Assembly: GCA_002352605.1 (NCBI GenBank)
Contig: DEIP01000097.1
Span: forward strand, 1 to 35,951
Length of the DNA stretch: 35,951 bases
Reading direction: 5' to 3'
Source of the DNA: Desulfobacteraceae bacterium UBA2771
GTDB lineage: Bacteria; Desulfobacterota; Desulfobacteria; Desulfobacterales; Desulfosarcinaceae
Part shown: one piece after another, positions 9,027 to 18,000 of the stretch
How the letters are laid out: every line of letters starts with the position of its first letter
Position numbering within the stretch: position 1 is the first letter of the stretch
Notes under the pieces: generated by a model
Database searches by the model: none
What the model saw: the letters and a program-made list of their open reading frames with translations, nothing else
What the model was told of the DNA's origin: nothing
Position numbers and translations under genes: made by a program

Positions 9027-9056
9027 TTGACAGAATAGCGTTCTTCTTATTATGAT
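9027..9056 (+). promoter_or_regulatory. sigma-70-type promoter of the thioesterase gene
   Basis: TTGACA (9027-9032), an 18-base spacer and TATGAT (9051-9056) make a near-consensus promoter reading right. An in-frame ATG at 9052 lies inside the -10 box and so cannot be the translation start. This supports the later start at 9151. Confidence 0.6.
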
Positions 9057-9150
9057 CGGGTTTTCTTTTCAAGCCACACCATCGTCAGGCAACCGTTTTT
9101 TTGTCATCGATCCGGGTGGTCCGCTGCCCGATATGCCTCTGGAGGTCAGA

Positions 9151-9534
9151 ATGAAAATCGATACCCATCGCCATATCGATCAGGCATTGTGCGGTAGACC
9201 ATTATCCGTGGAAGAAGGAAAGAGCCACGTCGAACTCGTGACGACCCCGCAGATGGCTGCTGACGAACAAGGCCTGGTCCACGGTGGATTTGTTTTCGGT
9301 GCCGCGGATTACGCGGCCATGATTGCGGTAAATCATCCCCATGTGGTCCTCGGGGCATCGGATGTGAAATTCCTCAAACCGGTCCGGGTGGGTGAAACGG
9401 TGATGGCCCAAGCTCAGGTCCGGGAGGTCAGGGGAAAAAAATATTGGGTCTCCGTGAGCGTGACCAAAGATGGCTTAGAGGTCTTTCAAGGTATGTTTAC
9501 CTGTTTTGTTTTGGATAAGCATGTGCTGGAATGA
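9151..9534 (+). CDS. hotdog-fold thioesterase (PaaI-like)
   Basis: The 127-residue protein starts at ATG 9151, with GGAGG five bases upstream and the promoter at 9027-9056. It has the single hotdog domain of PaaI-like acyl-CoA thioesterases: QGLVHGGFVFGAADYAAMIAV (about 50-70), where the HGG loop and the following helix form the active site, then FLKPVRVGETVMAQAQV and a final strand pair. These enzymes are usually tetramers that hydrolyse acyl- or aroyl-CoA thioesters. The acyl substrate cannot be told from the sequence. A role in trimming acyl-CoA next to the fatty acid synthase locus is possible, but there is no direct link. Confidence 0.8.
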   Translation: MKIDTHRHIDQALCGRPLSVEEGKSHVELVTTPQMAADEQGLVHGGFVFGAADYAAMIAVNHPHVVLGASDVKFLKPVRVGETVMAQAQVREVRGKKYWVSVSVTKDGLEVFQGMFTCFVLDKHVLE

Positions 9535-9584
9535 CCACCACATGTTAACAAGAACGTCGATCCGCAAAATTGAGTTTTGCACTG

Positions 9585-9604
9585 TGTCTAACCGTGTCTA
9601 ACGG
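9585..9604 (+). repeat. tandem 10-bp repeat before elbB
   Basis: TGTCTAACCG (9585-9594) is followed directly by TGTCTAACGG (9595-9604), nine of ten bases identical. The period equals one DNA helical turn, and the pair ends 18 bases before the elbB start. It could be a regulator site or chance. Confidence 0.5.
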
Positions 9605-9622
9605 TCGCGCGAAGGGGTAAAA

Positions 9623-10279
9623 ATGGCAAAAAAAATTGGGGTGCTATTGTCCGGATGCGGTGTTTTTGATGGTGCGGAAATCCACGAAGCCGTGTTGACC
9701 CTTCTGTTTTTGGATCGTGCGGGGGCAACGGTCGTGTGCTTGGCGCCCGATGTGGATCAACTGCATGTGATCAACCACTTGACCCAACAGCCCGCCGATG
9801 AACGGCGCAATGTTTTGGTGGAGTCGGCTCGCATCGCCAGAGGAGCGGTTCAGGATGCAAGTACGGTCAGTGCCGACGATATCGACGCCCTGATCATTCC
9901 CGGTGGGTTCGGTGCCGCCAAAAACCTCAGTGATTTTGCGGTTAAGGGCCCCGAGGCCCAGGTCCATCCCCAGGTTCAGCGGTTGCTTGAGGAGATGGCC
10001 GATCGTTCAAAACCCATCGGTGCCCTTTGCATTGCCCCGACCACGCTTGTCCGTGCCCTGTCCAAGCGGTCTCCCCGGGTAACCATCGGCAACGACGTCG
10101 GAACCGCCGCGGCCATCGACACCATGGGGGGGGTGCATACCGTCTGCTCGGTGGCCGATATTTGCGTGGATGAAAAGAATCGGATCGTCACAACACCGGC
10201 ATACATGCTTGGGCCCGGCATCAAAGATGTGGCCACCGGTATCGAAAAACTGGTCGATAAAGTGCTCTCGCTTTCATGA
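9623..10279 (+). CDS. elbB: ElbB-like DJ-1/PfpI family protein
   Basis: The 218-residue protein belongs to the DJ-1/PfpI glutamine-amidotransferase-like superfamily and closely resembles ElbB. The opening KIGVLLSGCGVFDGAEIHEA is diagnostic of the ElbB group, followed by IIPGGFGAAKNLSDFAVKG (about 91-109) and the nucleophile-elbow segment GALCIAPTTL with Cys136. E. coli ElbB has been linked to isoprenoid output and shows weak glyoxalase activity; its physiological role is not settled. An AGGGG tract lies a few bases upstream of the ATG. The gene may read on from the thioesterase promoter, 88 bases earlier, and is followed after about 80 bases by a lipoprotein gene. Confidence 0.9.
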   Translation: MAKKIGVLLSGCGVFDGAEIHEAVLTLLFLDRAGATVVCLAPDVDQLHVINHLTQQPADERRNVLVESARIARGAVQDASTVSADDIDALIIPGGFGAAKNLSDFAVKGPEAQVHPQVQRLLEEMADRSKPIGALCIAPTTLVRALSKRSPRVTIGNDVGTAAAIDTMGGVHTVCSVADICVDEKNRIVTTPAYMLGPGIKDVATGIEKLVDKVLSLS

Positions 10280-10361
10280 AAACAATCGTTGGCCGCAGGA
10301 ACCGGATTATCGAGATCAGCCTGTTCACGGGACAGGTGTGCGAAAAAAGGAGGTGGGTGCA

Positions 10362-11318
10362 ATGCGAATCGGGGTGATCGTTTTTTTGGCAGCCGTTGTG
10401 TTGACCGGCTGTAGTCATTTGAACATCAACAAAAACATGCGTGCGTTGAAGCGGGTTCAGCCGGGTGACACACAAGCGGTGGTTTTCAAGGCCTTGGGCC
10501 CGCCGGATCTTCGCCACGACATCTCCGACCGGCGCTTTGTGGCTTTTTACCAGACGACGCCCGATGATTCGTCCGATGCCCCCATGACGACGACGTTGTG
10601 TACACCGGTTGCATTTGATAACGGGAACGTGGTTGCCGTCGGTGAAGACCCGACCGAACGCTGGACCCAGGAGGAAAAAGAACGCAAACGCCGACTGAAA
10701 ATCGCCGAATCCAAGCGGGTTCGGATCGAAGAAGAAAAAGCCGCCGGACATCAGGAATCGGCAGCACGTCAGGCAGAAATTGATGACCTGGAAAAAGCGG
10801 TTAAGCCCATTCCCGCCTCCAATGCTGCCCTGAACCTAAAGCTGTACCGTCAACTGCTGGATTTGGATCCCGGCAACGCCCGGTATCGAAAAAAGGTGAC
10901 TTTATACGAAGCACGTTCGGCCCGGCAAAAAAAGGCGCGTCGGGAACACGCCGCGCGTCGGGCGAAAGAAAGGCAGCGGCAGACATGGAAGATGGCTCGG
11001 GAAACGCGCAACAAAAACATGCGGCAATACACCGGAAACGGCACCGCCGAGATGGCGGTGCACGACATGGGGAAGGGTTCCCTTTACGTCTGGGTGAAAA
11101 ACGTCAGCAAGCAGATTATTACCACCCATCCCGATAATTTTATCCTGGTGGACAGTGATGGCGATGAGACAAGGTGTCGGATCAGCGACAGTCTGGACAG
11201 CGTCCTGGAACCGGGTAGCCTTTCCCACGGCAAGATCGAATACAGCCCGGAGATCCTACCCAAGGAACTGATTTTCCAGAACCGGGAGTCGGGCCGCGTT
11301 AGCAAATCATTTCGGTAA
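10362..11318 (+). CDS. BamE-like lipoprotein with coiled-coil middle
   Basis: The 318-residue protein starts at ATG 10362, nine bases after AGGAGG. A lipoprotein signal peptide ends in VVLTGC, with lipidated Cys17. The segment RVQPGDTQAVVFKALGPPD ... FDNGNVVAVGE has the layout of BamE/SmpA-type small domains of the outer-membrane assembly machinery. A highly charged Lys/Arg/Glu stretch follows (about 105-225), likely coiled coil or extended helix. The C-terminal 80 residues (YVWVKNVSKQIITTHPDNFILVD) look like a small beta domain. It is probably anchored in the periplasm or outer membrane. Function beyond the BamE-like fold is unknown. Confidence 0.65.
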   Translation: MRIGVIVFLAAVVLTGCSHLNINKNMRALKRVQPGDTQAVVFKALGPPDLRHDISDRRFVAFYQTTPDDSSDAPMTTTLCTPVAFDNGNVVAVGEDPTERWTQEEKERKRRLKIAESKRVRIEEEKAAGHQESAARQAEIDDLEKAVKPIPASNAALNLKLYRQLLDLDPGNARYRKKVTLYEARSARQKKARREHAARRAKERQRQTWKMARETRNKNMRQYTGNGTAEMAVHDMGKGSLYVWVKNVSKQIITTHPDNFILVDSDGDETRCRISDSLDSVLEPGSLSHGKIEYSPEILPKELIFQNRESGRVSKSFR

Positions 11319-11537
11319 CCGTGTTTTGCTGCATCAAACCAGGTCGTAACAATTTCATCACCATTAATACAAAAGGACGCTTTTTTGAGGGCCCCACCGT
11401 GACCCCCCTTGCCAAGGATAGGCCCGGTGACTTATAAATACCGACAAATTATTTCCGACGGCCTTGTCTTGGCAATTGCCTTGCCCATGGACGGTGACAG
11501 CTCTGGACAGAAATCTGTTTCAAAGAAAAGGAAAAAC

Positions 11538-11963
11538 ATGCCACGCACCGACCTGGAAACCCTGGAACCCATCTGCCAACGTGTTACCCTCAATATTCCT
11601 GAAAACTGCCCGTGGCAGTGGGACAAGGAGTTCAACCTGGCACTGACGGTGATCGATCGACAGGATGAAATCATGGTCGAACTTCCGTTGACCCTTGAAT
11701 TTTCCAACAAATGGGACTTTGACACCATCGGCGATGCCGATGCGGCGATCGGTGATTTTTTCCAGGCCGGTTTCGGTGTCGTTCCGGGTCAAAAGATCTT
11801 TACCATGGATCCCGTCAATGGTGTGGTGCTTTATGCCACGTGGTGGCCATGGGGTGATGATGAGCGGATCTCGCTTCGCTTGGGGCTGGTTTCCGTATTT
11901 GGCGATAAGCTCAGTAATGCCGATGTGAAGCAACTCATCTGCCGCTGGCTCAACCTGGAATAA
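11538..11963 (+). CDS. conserved-looking hypothetical protein
   Basis: The 141-residue protein starts at ATG 11538, preceded by AAAAGGA. An upstream in-frame TTG would add 43 residues of low-quality sequence. I do not recognise a family. It is acidic and soluble, with no signal or membrane segment, and has a strand-rich centre (LTLEFSNKWDFDTIGDADAAI ... VVLYATWWPWGDDE) and a C-terminal helix (SNADVKQLICRWLNL). It stands between a BamE-like lipoprotein and a lytic transglycosylase, each separated by more than 100 bases. Codon use matches its neighbours, so I take it as real. Confidence 0.55.
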   Translation: MPRTDLETLEPICQRVTLNIPENCPWQWDKEFNLALTVIDRQDEIMVELPLTLEFSNKWDFDTIGDADAAIGDFFQAGFGVVPGQKIFTMDPVNGVVLYATWWPWGDDERISLRLGLVSVFGDKLSNADVKQLICRWLNLE

Positions 11964-12078
11964 ACGGTTCAGTCCAACGGTTTGGTTCACGACGGCAATT
12001 CCAGACCCGACGGATCGAAACCGCTTGGAAAAACAGTCCGGGTGATTGTCGGAATTACCAAACTGATGGTACAGATAG

Positions 12079-13245
12079 ATGTTCGATGAAAACAAGCATA
12101 TGACTATATCGATGGGGCCCATCCTCGTCGGACTTATGCTGGCATTCTTTATTTCAGCGCCGTCTGCCGGCATGACCACGGCCAAGGAATCGGCAGACGA
12201 CATGCTTTCGTCCCTAACCCTGGAAACCTCGGTTGCGTTATGTGGTGAAACGGTGCCTGTGGATAACCCGCAGGTGGTGGAGCGATTTGAAAAGGAGATG
12301 CTGCTATCCCTGGGAGATCATTCCCAAGTGATTCTCTGGCTCAAGCGAACCACCCGCTATTTCCCCTACATCGAACAGGAGCTGGCCGAAAACAGCCTTC
12401 CCGATGACATCAAGTACCTGGCCATCGCCGAAAGTGCCCTGAGAATGCATGCCGGTTCCCGCAAAGGAGCCATGGGCGTTTGGCAGCTGATTCCGCAGAC
12501 CGCCAGGAAATATGGCCTGGTGGTCGACCGTAATTTCGACGAGCGCCGCAATCTGTATTTGAGTACCCCGGCGGCACTGGCCTATCTCAAAGATCTTTAT
12601 GACCGTTTCGGTTCCTGGAGCCTTTCTCTGGCTGCCTACAACATGGGGGAAGATGGCTTGGAAGGAGAGATCCTGGAGCAGGGGATCACCGATTATTACC
12701 GACTTTACCTTCCCTTGGAAACCCAGCGCTTCATCTTTCGGATCCTGGCCATCAAACGAATTATCGAAGCGCCTAAAAAACATGGATTTTTCTTTTCTCC
12801 CAGTGATTATTACGCATTGGAAACTTTTTCTTCCGTTCAAATCAATGGCTTTACGGAAATACCCCTGCGCCTCATCGCCGACGCCGCCGGAACCGATTTC
12901 AAAACCATCAAGGATTTCAATCCGGAGCTGCGGGGACATTATCTTGCTGCCGGTACCCGCATGGTCAATATCCCCGTAGATGCAAAAGGTGGATTTCAGG
13001 CCCGTCTGGCAACCGGCATCGAGGCGGATAACAAACAACGCAACCAGCGGGTATATGTGGTTAAAAAGGGGGACAACCTTTCGGGGATCGCCAAAAAATT
13101 CGACGTTCCTTTAGCCGCGCTGCTCATCTGGAACCGTATCGGCGTTAATAAAGTGCTTCATCCCGGTCAACGGCTGGTCATTTTTCCCGGGGCAGGGGAA
13201 CGTAAGACCGGTCGCAAAGGCATCGACGGCGGTTTTGGCGGATGA
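12079..13245 (+). CDS. MltD-like lytic transglycosylase with LysM
   Basis: The 388-residue exported murein hydrolase has an N-terminal hydrophobic signal (about 10-30; IGMTT-side cleavage is uncertain). A GH23/SLT lytic transglycosylase domain spans about 90-230, with catalytic Glu118 in IAESALRMHAGSRKGAMGVWQLIP and LAAYNMGEDG later. A LysM peptidoglycan-binding module lies near 325-370 (YVVKKGDNLSGIAKKF ... LHPGQRLVIF). Lytic transglycosylases cut the glycan between MurNAc and GlcNAc, leaving 1,6-anhydroMurNAc ends. The start may instead be ATG 12100; neither start has a good ribosome site. The stop codon overlaps the next start (ATGA), so this gene and the molybdenum-carrier-like gene are translationally coupled. 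Confidence 0.88.
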   Translation: MFDENKHMTISMGPILVGLMLAFFISAPSAGMTTAKESADDMLSSLTLETSVALCGETVPVDNPQVVERFEKEMLLSLGDHSQVILWLKRTTRYFPYIEQELAENSLPDDIKYLAIAESALRMHAGSRKGAMGVWQLIPQTARKYGLVVDRNFDERRNLYLSTPAALAYLKDLYDRFGSWSLSLAAYNMGEDGLEGEILEQGITDYYRLYLPLETQRFIFRILAIKRIIEAPKKHGFFFSPSDYYALETFSSVQINGFTEIPLRLIADAAGTDFKTIKDFNPELRGHYLAAGTRMVNIPVDAKGGFQARLATGIEADNKQRNQRVYVVKKGDNLSGIAKKFDVPLAALLIWNRIGVNKVLHPGQRLVIFPGAGERKTGRKGIDGGFGG

Positions 13246-14057
13246 TTGAAAAGATCATATCCAGTGGGCAGACCGGTGCGGCCACAGTGGCCCTTGACGT
13301 CGCCGTCAAGCTGGGGTTGGACTATGGCGGATGGTGCCGTGAAGGTGAGCCGATTCAGGACAAGTATCGGCTCAAGCGGTTGCCCGTCACCGCCCATAAC
13401 GCAGTCACCGAAAAAACAATCGCCGCCGCTCAGGGGTCCCTTGTTTTCACTGAAGGCGGTAATGGCTCCCTTCGACTCGAAAGGATTAAAAAAACCGTTT
13501 TGCGCTTGAATAAACCACTTCTGGTTTTAAATCTTGCCCGGGAAAGCGGGTTTTCCGCATCCCGACAGATCGCCGTGTGGATTGCGGAACACCAAATTGC
13601 GGTATTGCACGTGGATGGGGAGGATGATGGCCGGAAATCTTTTTCGGCGGCGGGCCGTGTGGCCAACATTCTTGAAGCGACATTTTTCCTGACGATGATG
13701 GATACTGACATCACCTCGCCACTGCCGGCGGCCGTCAAACAAGAACCCATGTCTGAACCGGCGGCCGTCGCAGAGACCGTGGCGGCGGCCTTGGACCATC
13801 TGGAAGGGGTGTTGTCGTTGAAAGACAGGGCCACCATCGCCAACATGGCCGCAGACGAACTCGTTTCCCTGCAGGTCACCTTAGGAGAATACATCAACAC
13901 CCATTTTGATCTGTTCCGCGCCAACAGCGGGCTGCTGAACGACTGTCGGCACCGGTTCGGGCAGTGGGATATGGCGCCTGAAAACGCAGCTGCTGTGGTC
14001 ATCCGTGCGCTCTGGGAAAGGTTGCGCGCCACCTGCCGTATCCGGATCGTCAAGTGA
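13242..14057 (+). CDS. putative molybdenum carrier-like protein with extra C-terminal domain
   Basis: The 271-residue protein overlaps the upstream stop by four bases. Residues about 1-160 match the putative molybdenum carrier family: KIISSGQTGAATVALDVAVKLG, DYGGWCREGEPIQDKY, FTEGGNGSLRLERI, and a nucleotide-fold-like core. This family resembles SLOG/LOG-type nucleotide-binding proteins, and its real ligand in bacteria is uncertain. After a short linker (about 163-182) a helical C-terminal segment follows (LSLKDRATIANMAADELVSLQVTLGEYINTHF), ending LWERLRATCRIRIVK. That tail looks like a separate small domain that also occurs alone in other proteins. Coupling to a cell-wall hydrolase and a Nudix hydrolase is suggestive but does not define a function. 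Confidence 0.7.
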   Translation: MIEKIISSGQTGAATVALDVAVKLGLDYGGWCREGEPIQDKYRLKRLPVTAHNAVTEKTIAAAQGSLVFTEGGNGSLRLERIKKTVLRLNKPLLVLNLARESGFSASRQIAVWIAEHQIAVLHVDGEDDGRKSFSAAGRVANILEATFFLTMMDTDITSPLPAAVKQEPMSEPAAVAETVAAALDHLEGVLSLKDRATIANMAADELVSLQVTLGEYINTHFDLFRANSGLLNDCRHRFGQWDMAPENAAAVVIRALWERLRATCRIRIVK

Positions 14058-14083
14058 ACCCGAAAATACCCCAGGAATCCGCT

Positions 14084-14899
14084 ATGAGAAGAATGCCCCG
14101 ATCACCCGAATCATTTATCCATCTCGTACTGGACCGACTTCATCACCGGTCTCGGGATACCTTTGCCTTCAATGCGAATGGTGATTTACGGCAAATCTCC
14201 GCCGTGCTTTTCCTTTTGGGAAATGATTCAAAGGGGAAACCATTTCTGATATTGAACAAGCGTTCCCGACATGTTCGCCAGGTCGGAGACCTGTGCTTTC
14301 CTGGCGGTGGCATTTCGCCGTTCATGGATTTTGGGCTGGCCAGATGGCTCAATCTGCCGGGAACGCCATTGACCCGTTGGTCTCACAGGAAGTGGTGGCG
14401 GCGCTATCGCAAAACCGATCTTCCAAAACTGGCCCTCCTCCTGGCTGCTGCCCTCCGGGAAGGACTGGAAGAGATGCGGCTCAATCCATTCGGGGTGAAA
14501 TTTTTGGGCCCCATGCCCGCCCAAGAGCTGGTCATGTTCAAGCGGGTCATCTACCCATTGGTCGGCTGGGTGACGTGGCAGCAACGCTTTTATCCCAACT
14601 GGGAAGTCGATCAAATCATCCGCATCCCCGTGGCGGCCTTCTTTGACGCCGACAACTATGCCCGATACAGCATCTCCTTTACGGCCGATACCCCTGGTTC
14701 GCCGGACCGGCCCTATCGGGAGATGCCCTGTTTTGTCCATCATCAAAATGGCCGTGATGAATTGTTGTGGGGGGCAACCTACCGAATCACCGAACGGTTT
14801 TTGAAAATCATATTCGGCTATGTTCCGCCCTCGACGACATCATTACCCGTCATCCACCGTCGATTGGACCGGAAATACCTCGAGGGTACGCCATCGTAA
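14084..14899 (+). CDS. divergent Nudix hydrolase (CoA pyrophosphatase-like)
   Basis: The protein has 271 residues from ATG 14084 (AGGA seven bases upstream). A GTG at 14054 that overlaps the previous stop would add 10. The N-terminal strand (DLRQISAVLFLLGNDSKGKPFLILNKRSRHVRQVGDLCFPGGGI) resembles NudL-type CoA pyrophosphatases, which cut CoA and acyl-CoA to 4'-phosphopantetheine and 3',5'-ADP. The Nudix box is split: GGGI is followed by a roughly 50-residue Arg/Trp-rich insertion before LREGLEEMRL, which keeps the RE..EE metal ligands but has Arg where the motif has Gly. It closes the run that begins with the transglycosylase, and a terminator follows. Substrate is uncertain. Confidence 0.75.
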   Translation: MRRMPRSPESFIHLVLDRLHHRSRDTFAFNANGDLRQISAVLFLLGNDSKGKPFLILNKRSRHVRQVGDLCFPGGGISPFMDFGLARWLNLPGTPLTRWSHRKWWRRYRKTDLPKLALLLAAALREGLEEMRLNPFGVKFLGPMPAQELVMFKRVIYPLVGWVTWQQRFYPNWEVDQIIRIPVAAFFDADNYARYSISFTADTPGSPDRPYREMPCFVHHQNGRDELLWGATYRITERFLKIIFGYVPPSTTSLPVIHRRLDRKYLEGTPS

Positions 14900-14938
14900 A
14901 AAAAGGCTGCTCGCACCATCAAGCGAGGCGCTTTTTTT
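14898..14938 (+). terminator. intrinsic terminator after the Nudix gene
   Basis: An A-run (14898-14904) is followed by a stem with core CTCGC (14910-14914) / GCGAG (14923-14927) and GGC/GC flanks, then seven T (14932-14938). The A-run on the other side lets it also stop the convergent kinase transcript. Confidence 0.6.
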
Positions 14939-15006
14939 GCGGCACGTACTTGAGGAAATTTTTCCCCCGGACCGTGCCGACCGGATTTTTCGATGCCCTT
15001 TTGGGG

Positions 15007-18000
15007 CTATGCGGAATCTGATTTAACGCGGCGGCGCAATACCTCATCCAGCACGGCAGCCAACTTGTCGATCTGGTAGGGCTTTTGAATGAACCCGTCT
15101 CCTGCCGTTTGCTTGGCATCCTCGCCCAGGCCGTTGAGGCTGTACCCGCTGGATAGAATCACTCTAATGTCGGGTCGGATCCTTTTTAATTGTTCCAAAA
15201 CCTGACGGCCGCCCATATCGGGCATGATCATATCCAACAGCACCCCGTCAATGCGGTCCTTTTGCCTTTCGAACAGGGCCACGGCCTGTTGCCCGCTGTT
15301 GGCGGGGATAATATGGTATCCCAGGGCCCGGAGAATGTCTGTCAGGGCCTTCAGGACATACGGCTCGTCATCTACCAGCAGCAGGGTGCCCGAACCGTTT
15401 TGCGGTAGGACGGGCATCGGGGACGGTACGCGTTCAGGAATTCGGGTGTCGGCCGGCAGATAGATCGTAAAGGTCGTACCTTGACCCACCTGGCTTTCCA
15501 CATCGATGATGCCGCCGTGGTTTTTGATGATACCGAATGCCGAGGCCAGTCCCAGGCCGGTTCCCCGCCCTATTTTCTTAGTGGTGAAAAAGGGCTCGAA
15601 AACCCGTTTCATGATCTTCGGGTCAATACCCTTGCCCCGGTCTTGGACACTGACGGACACATATGGTCCCGGCGTAACACAAAAGGACGTGGCGTAGCCC
15701 GCATCCAAAACAACGTTTGCCGTTGACAGAATCAGGGTCATCTCTTCGGTCATGGCCTGCCATGCGTTTACGTACAGGTTCAAAAGCACCTGGTCGATCT
15801 GACCCTGATCGGCCTCAACCGGCCAGATCTCTTCCTGATAGCGGGTATGGATCTTAATTTGCTTTTTGGTTCGGCCGAACATGTCGGCGGTTCGCTGGGC
15901 GGTTTTGTTCAAATCGACGACCGTTACCTGGTACTTGCCGCCGCGCGCATATCCGAGCAGTTGGCGGGTGAGGGAGGCCCCACTCTCTACGCACTGTTCG
16001 ATGGCCTGCAGATTGTCGGAAAAGGGGGAGGACGGGTCGATGTCTGCGGCGATCAGGGATACGTTGCCCGTGATTCCCATGAGCAAGTTGTTGAAGTCAT
16101 GGGCGATACCACCGGCCAGAGTACCCACCGCCTTCATCCGCTGAGCGTGGTTGAGCTGTCCCTGGAGCTTTTCCTTCTCCTGCTGAGCAATGATCTTCGC
16201 CGTAACGTCGCGGGCCAGTCCCCGAAAACCGGTGATGGTGCCGGAAGCATCTCGTGTCAGGGTTGCGCTCAGCTCCAGCACCTTGGTGCTTTCGCTCTGG
16301 GTGACCACCGGGTAGGTGATGCCTCCTGCCGGATCACCGGACCGAACCATTTTGCGAAAGGTCCGGATGATCTTGCGGGTCGGTTGATGCGCAGAAAAGT
16401 GTCTGAAACGCATGCCGGACAGTTCGCTGTCCGTGTACCCCATGATGCGGCATGCCGCATCGTTGACGAAGGTGATGGTGCCGGAAAGGTCCATCTCGAA
16501 ATAGGCCTCTTCGATGGTATCCAGGATCGTTCGATATTTCTCTTCACTGATCCGAAGCTTCCTTTCGGTGGCGCGGCGCCGTTCGATCTGTCCGATTAGG
16601 TCATCATTGGCATTTTGTAATTCGAGGGTTCGTTCTTCGATCAAGGCTTCCAGCTGATTCTTGTAGCGCAGCAGTTCCTGTTCGGCCATTTTGCGATCGT
16701 TGATGTCGCGCAGGGAACCGATGATGCGGTAGGGTTTGCCCGACCGGGTGCGCAGCAAAATGGAATTCAATGAGCAGTGCTTTGTGCGTCCGTCCTCGTC
16801 CTTAAATAGCACCTCATGGTCGTTGATCTGTCCTTTCTCGAGGAGCGCTTGAACAACGCCATCTCTCTGGTCCGAATCGGCATATATGCGGCGCAGGTTT
16901 TTTCCAATCAAAGCCTGACGCCGGTATCGGGACATCTTTTCAATGGATGGGCTGACTTCGATCAGCGTGCCGTTGGGCGAGGCTTCGTAGTACACATCCT
17001 GAATGTTGTTGAAAATCCCCTGGTATCTCCTTTTGCTGCGCTCAACGGCAGTTTTCATTTCCGAGAAGGCGTTGGCCGTCTCCTGGATTTCGGTGTAGGC
17101 GGAGCGGATCTTCGGCAGCGGTGCCGACCGGCCCTTTTTCATCTGCCTGGCGGTGCTTTCCAGCAATGCAATGGGACGGACGACCCCCCGGGCAAGGAGA
17201 AATCCCATGAAGGCGGCAAACAGGGAGATTGCCATGGTGATGAGGATATTGTGTAGCCGGTTGGTTTTAATGGCACCGAGGTAGTCGTCTTCAGGCAGGT
17301 AAACCCCGATGATCCAGGGCCACTGGGTGGTTGAAAAGGGGGTGAACATGGCATGATACACTTTACCGTCGTGGCCAAATCTGGCAAAGCGTGATCCGTC
17401 CAGAAATAGCATTCCCGACGTATCGGTTTGAATTGCCGCCGCTTCGAAGGCTTTGCGGCTGAGCGCATCATCCAGTTCATCGATTTTTACCAGACGGGTG
17501 GTGCCGTTCCGGGTCGTTTCATTGATTTTCAGTTTGTCCATATCGCCGAATGCTACGACGTCGGCATTGCGGTTGAGCATAAATGCCCGGCCGTTTTTGC
17601 CGATTTTCAGATTCCCGAGGAATACCGACAGCTGATCGATTTCGATATCCACGCCGACAACCCCCCTGAGTTTTCCGGACGGATCGAAAAAGGGACCGGC
17701 AATGGTGATTCCAGGTTTCTGGGAGGTGAAAAAGATGTAAGGATCTGTCCAGACGATGCGGTTTTCGGCCACCGATTTCCGGTACCAGGGCCGATTTCGC
17801 GGATCATAGGCGTCGGAGCCGCCGGTTTCTTCCGAAAGGGGCTCAAAAAGGGCATCACGGTAGACCTGCCGGACTTGTTTGCCCTTGGCGTTGTTCAGGA
17901 TTACCTTGGTGCGAAACCCACCCTTTACTTTGGCTTCAAAATGGCGCACATCATAAAAATCCCCCTGTGGGGTGCCCACATAAATACCGGCAAAATGGGG

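Noticed and set aside
9563..9580. Hairpin GCAAAA/TTTTGC after the thioesterase gene
   Set aside because: It is AT-rich, with a weak stem and no T-run after it, so it is not a convincing terminator.
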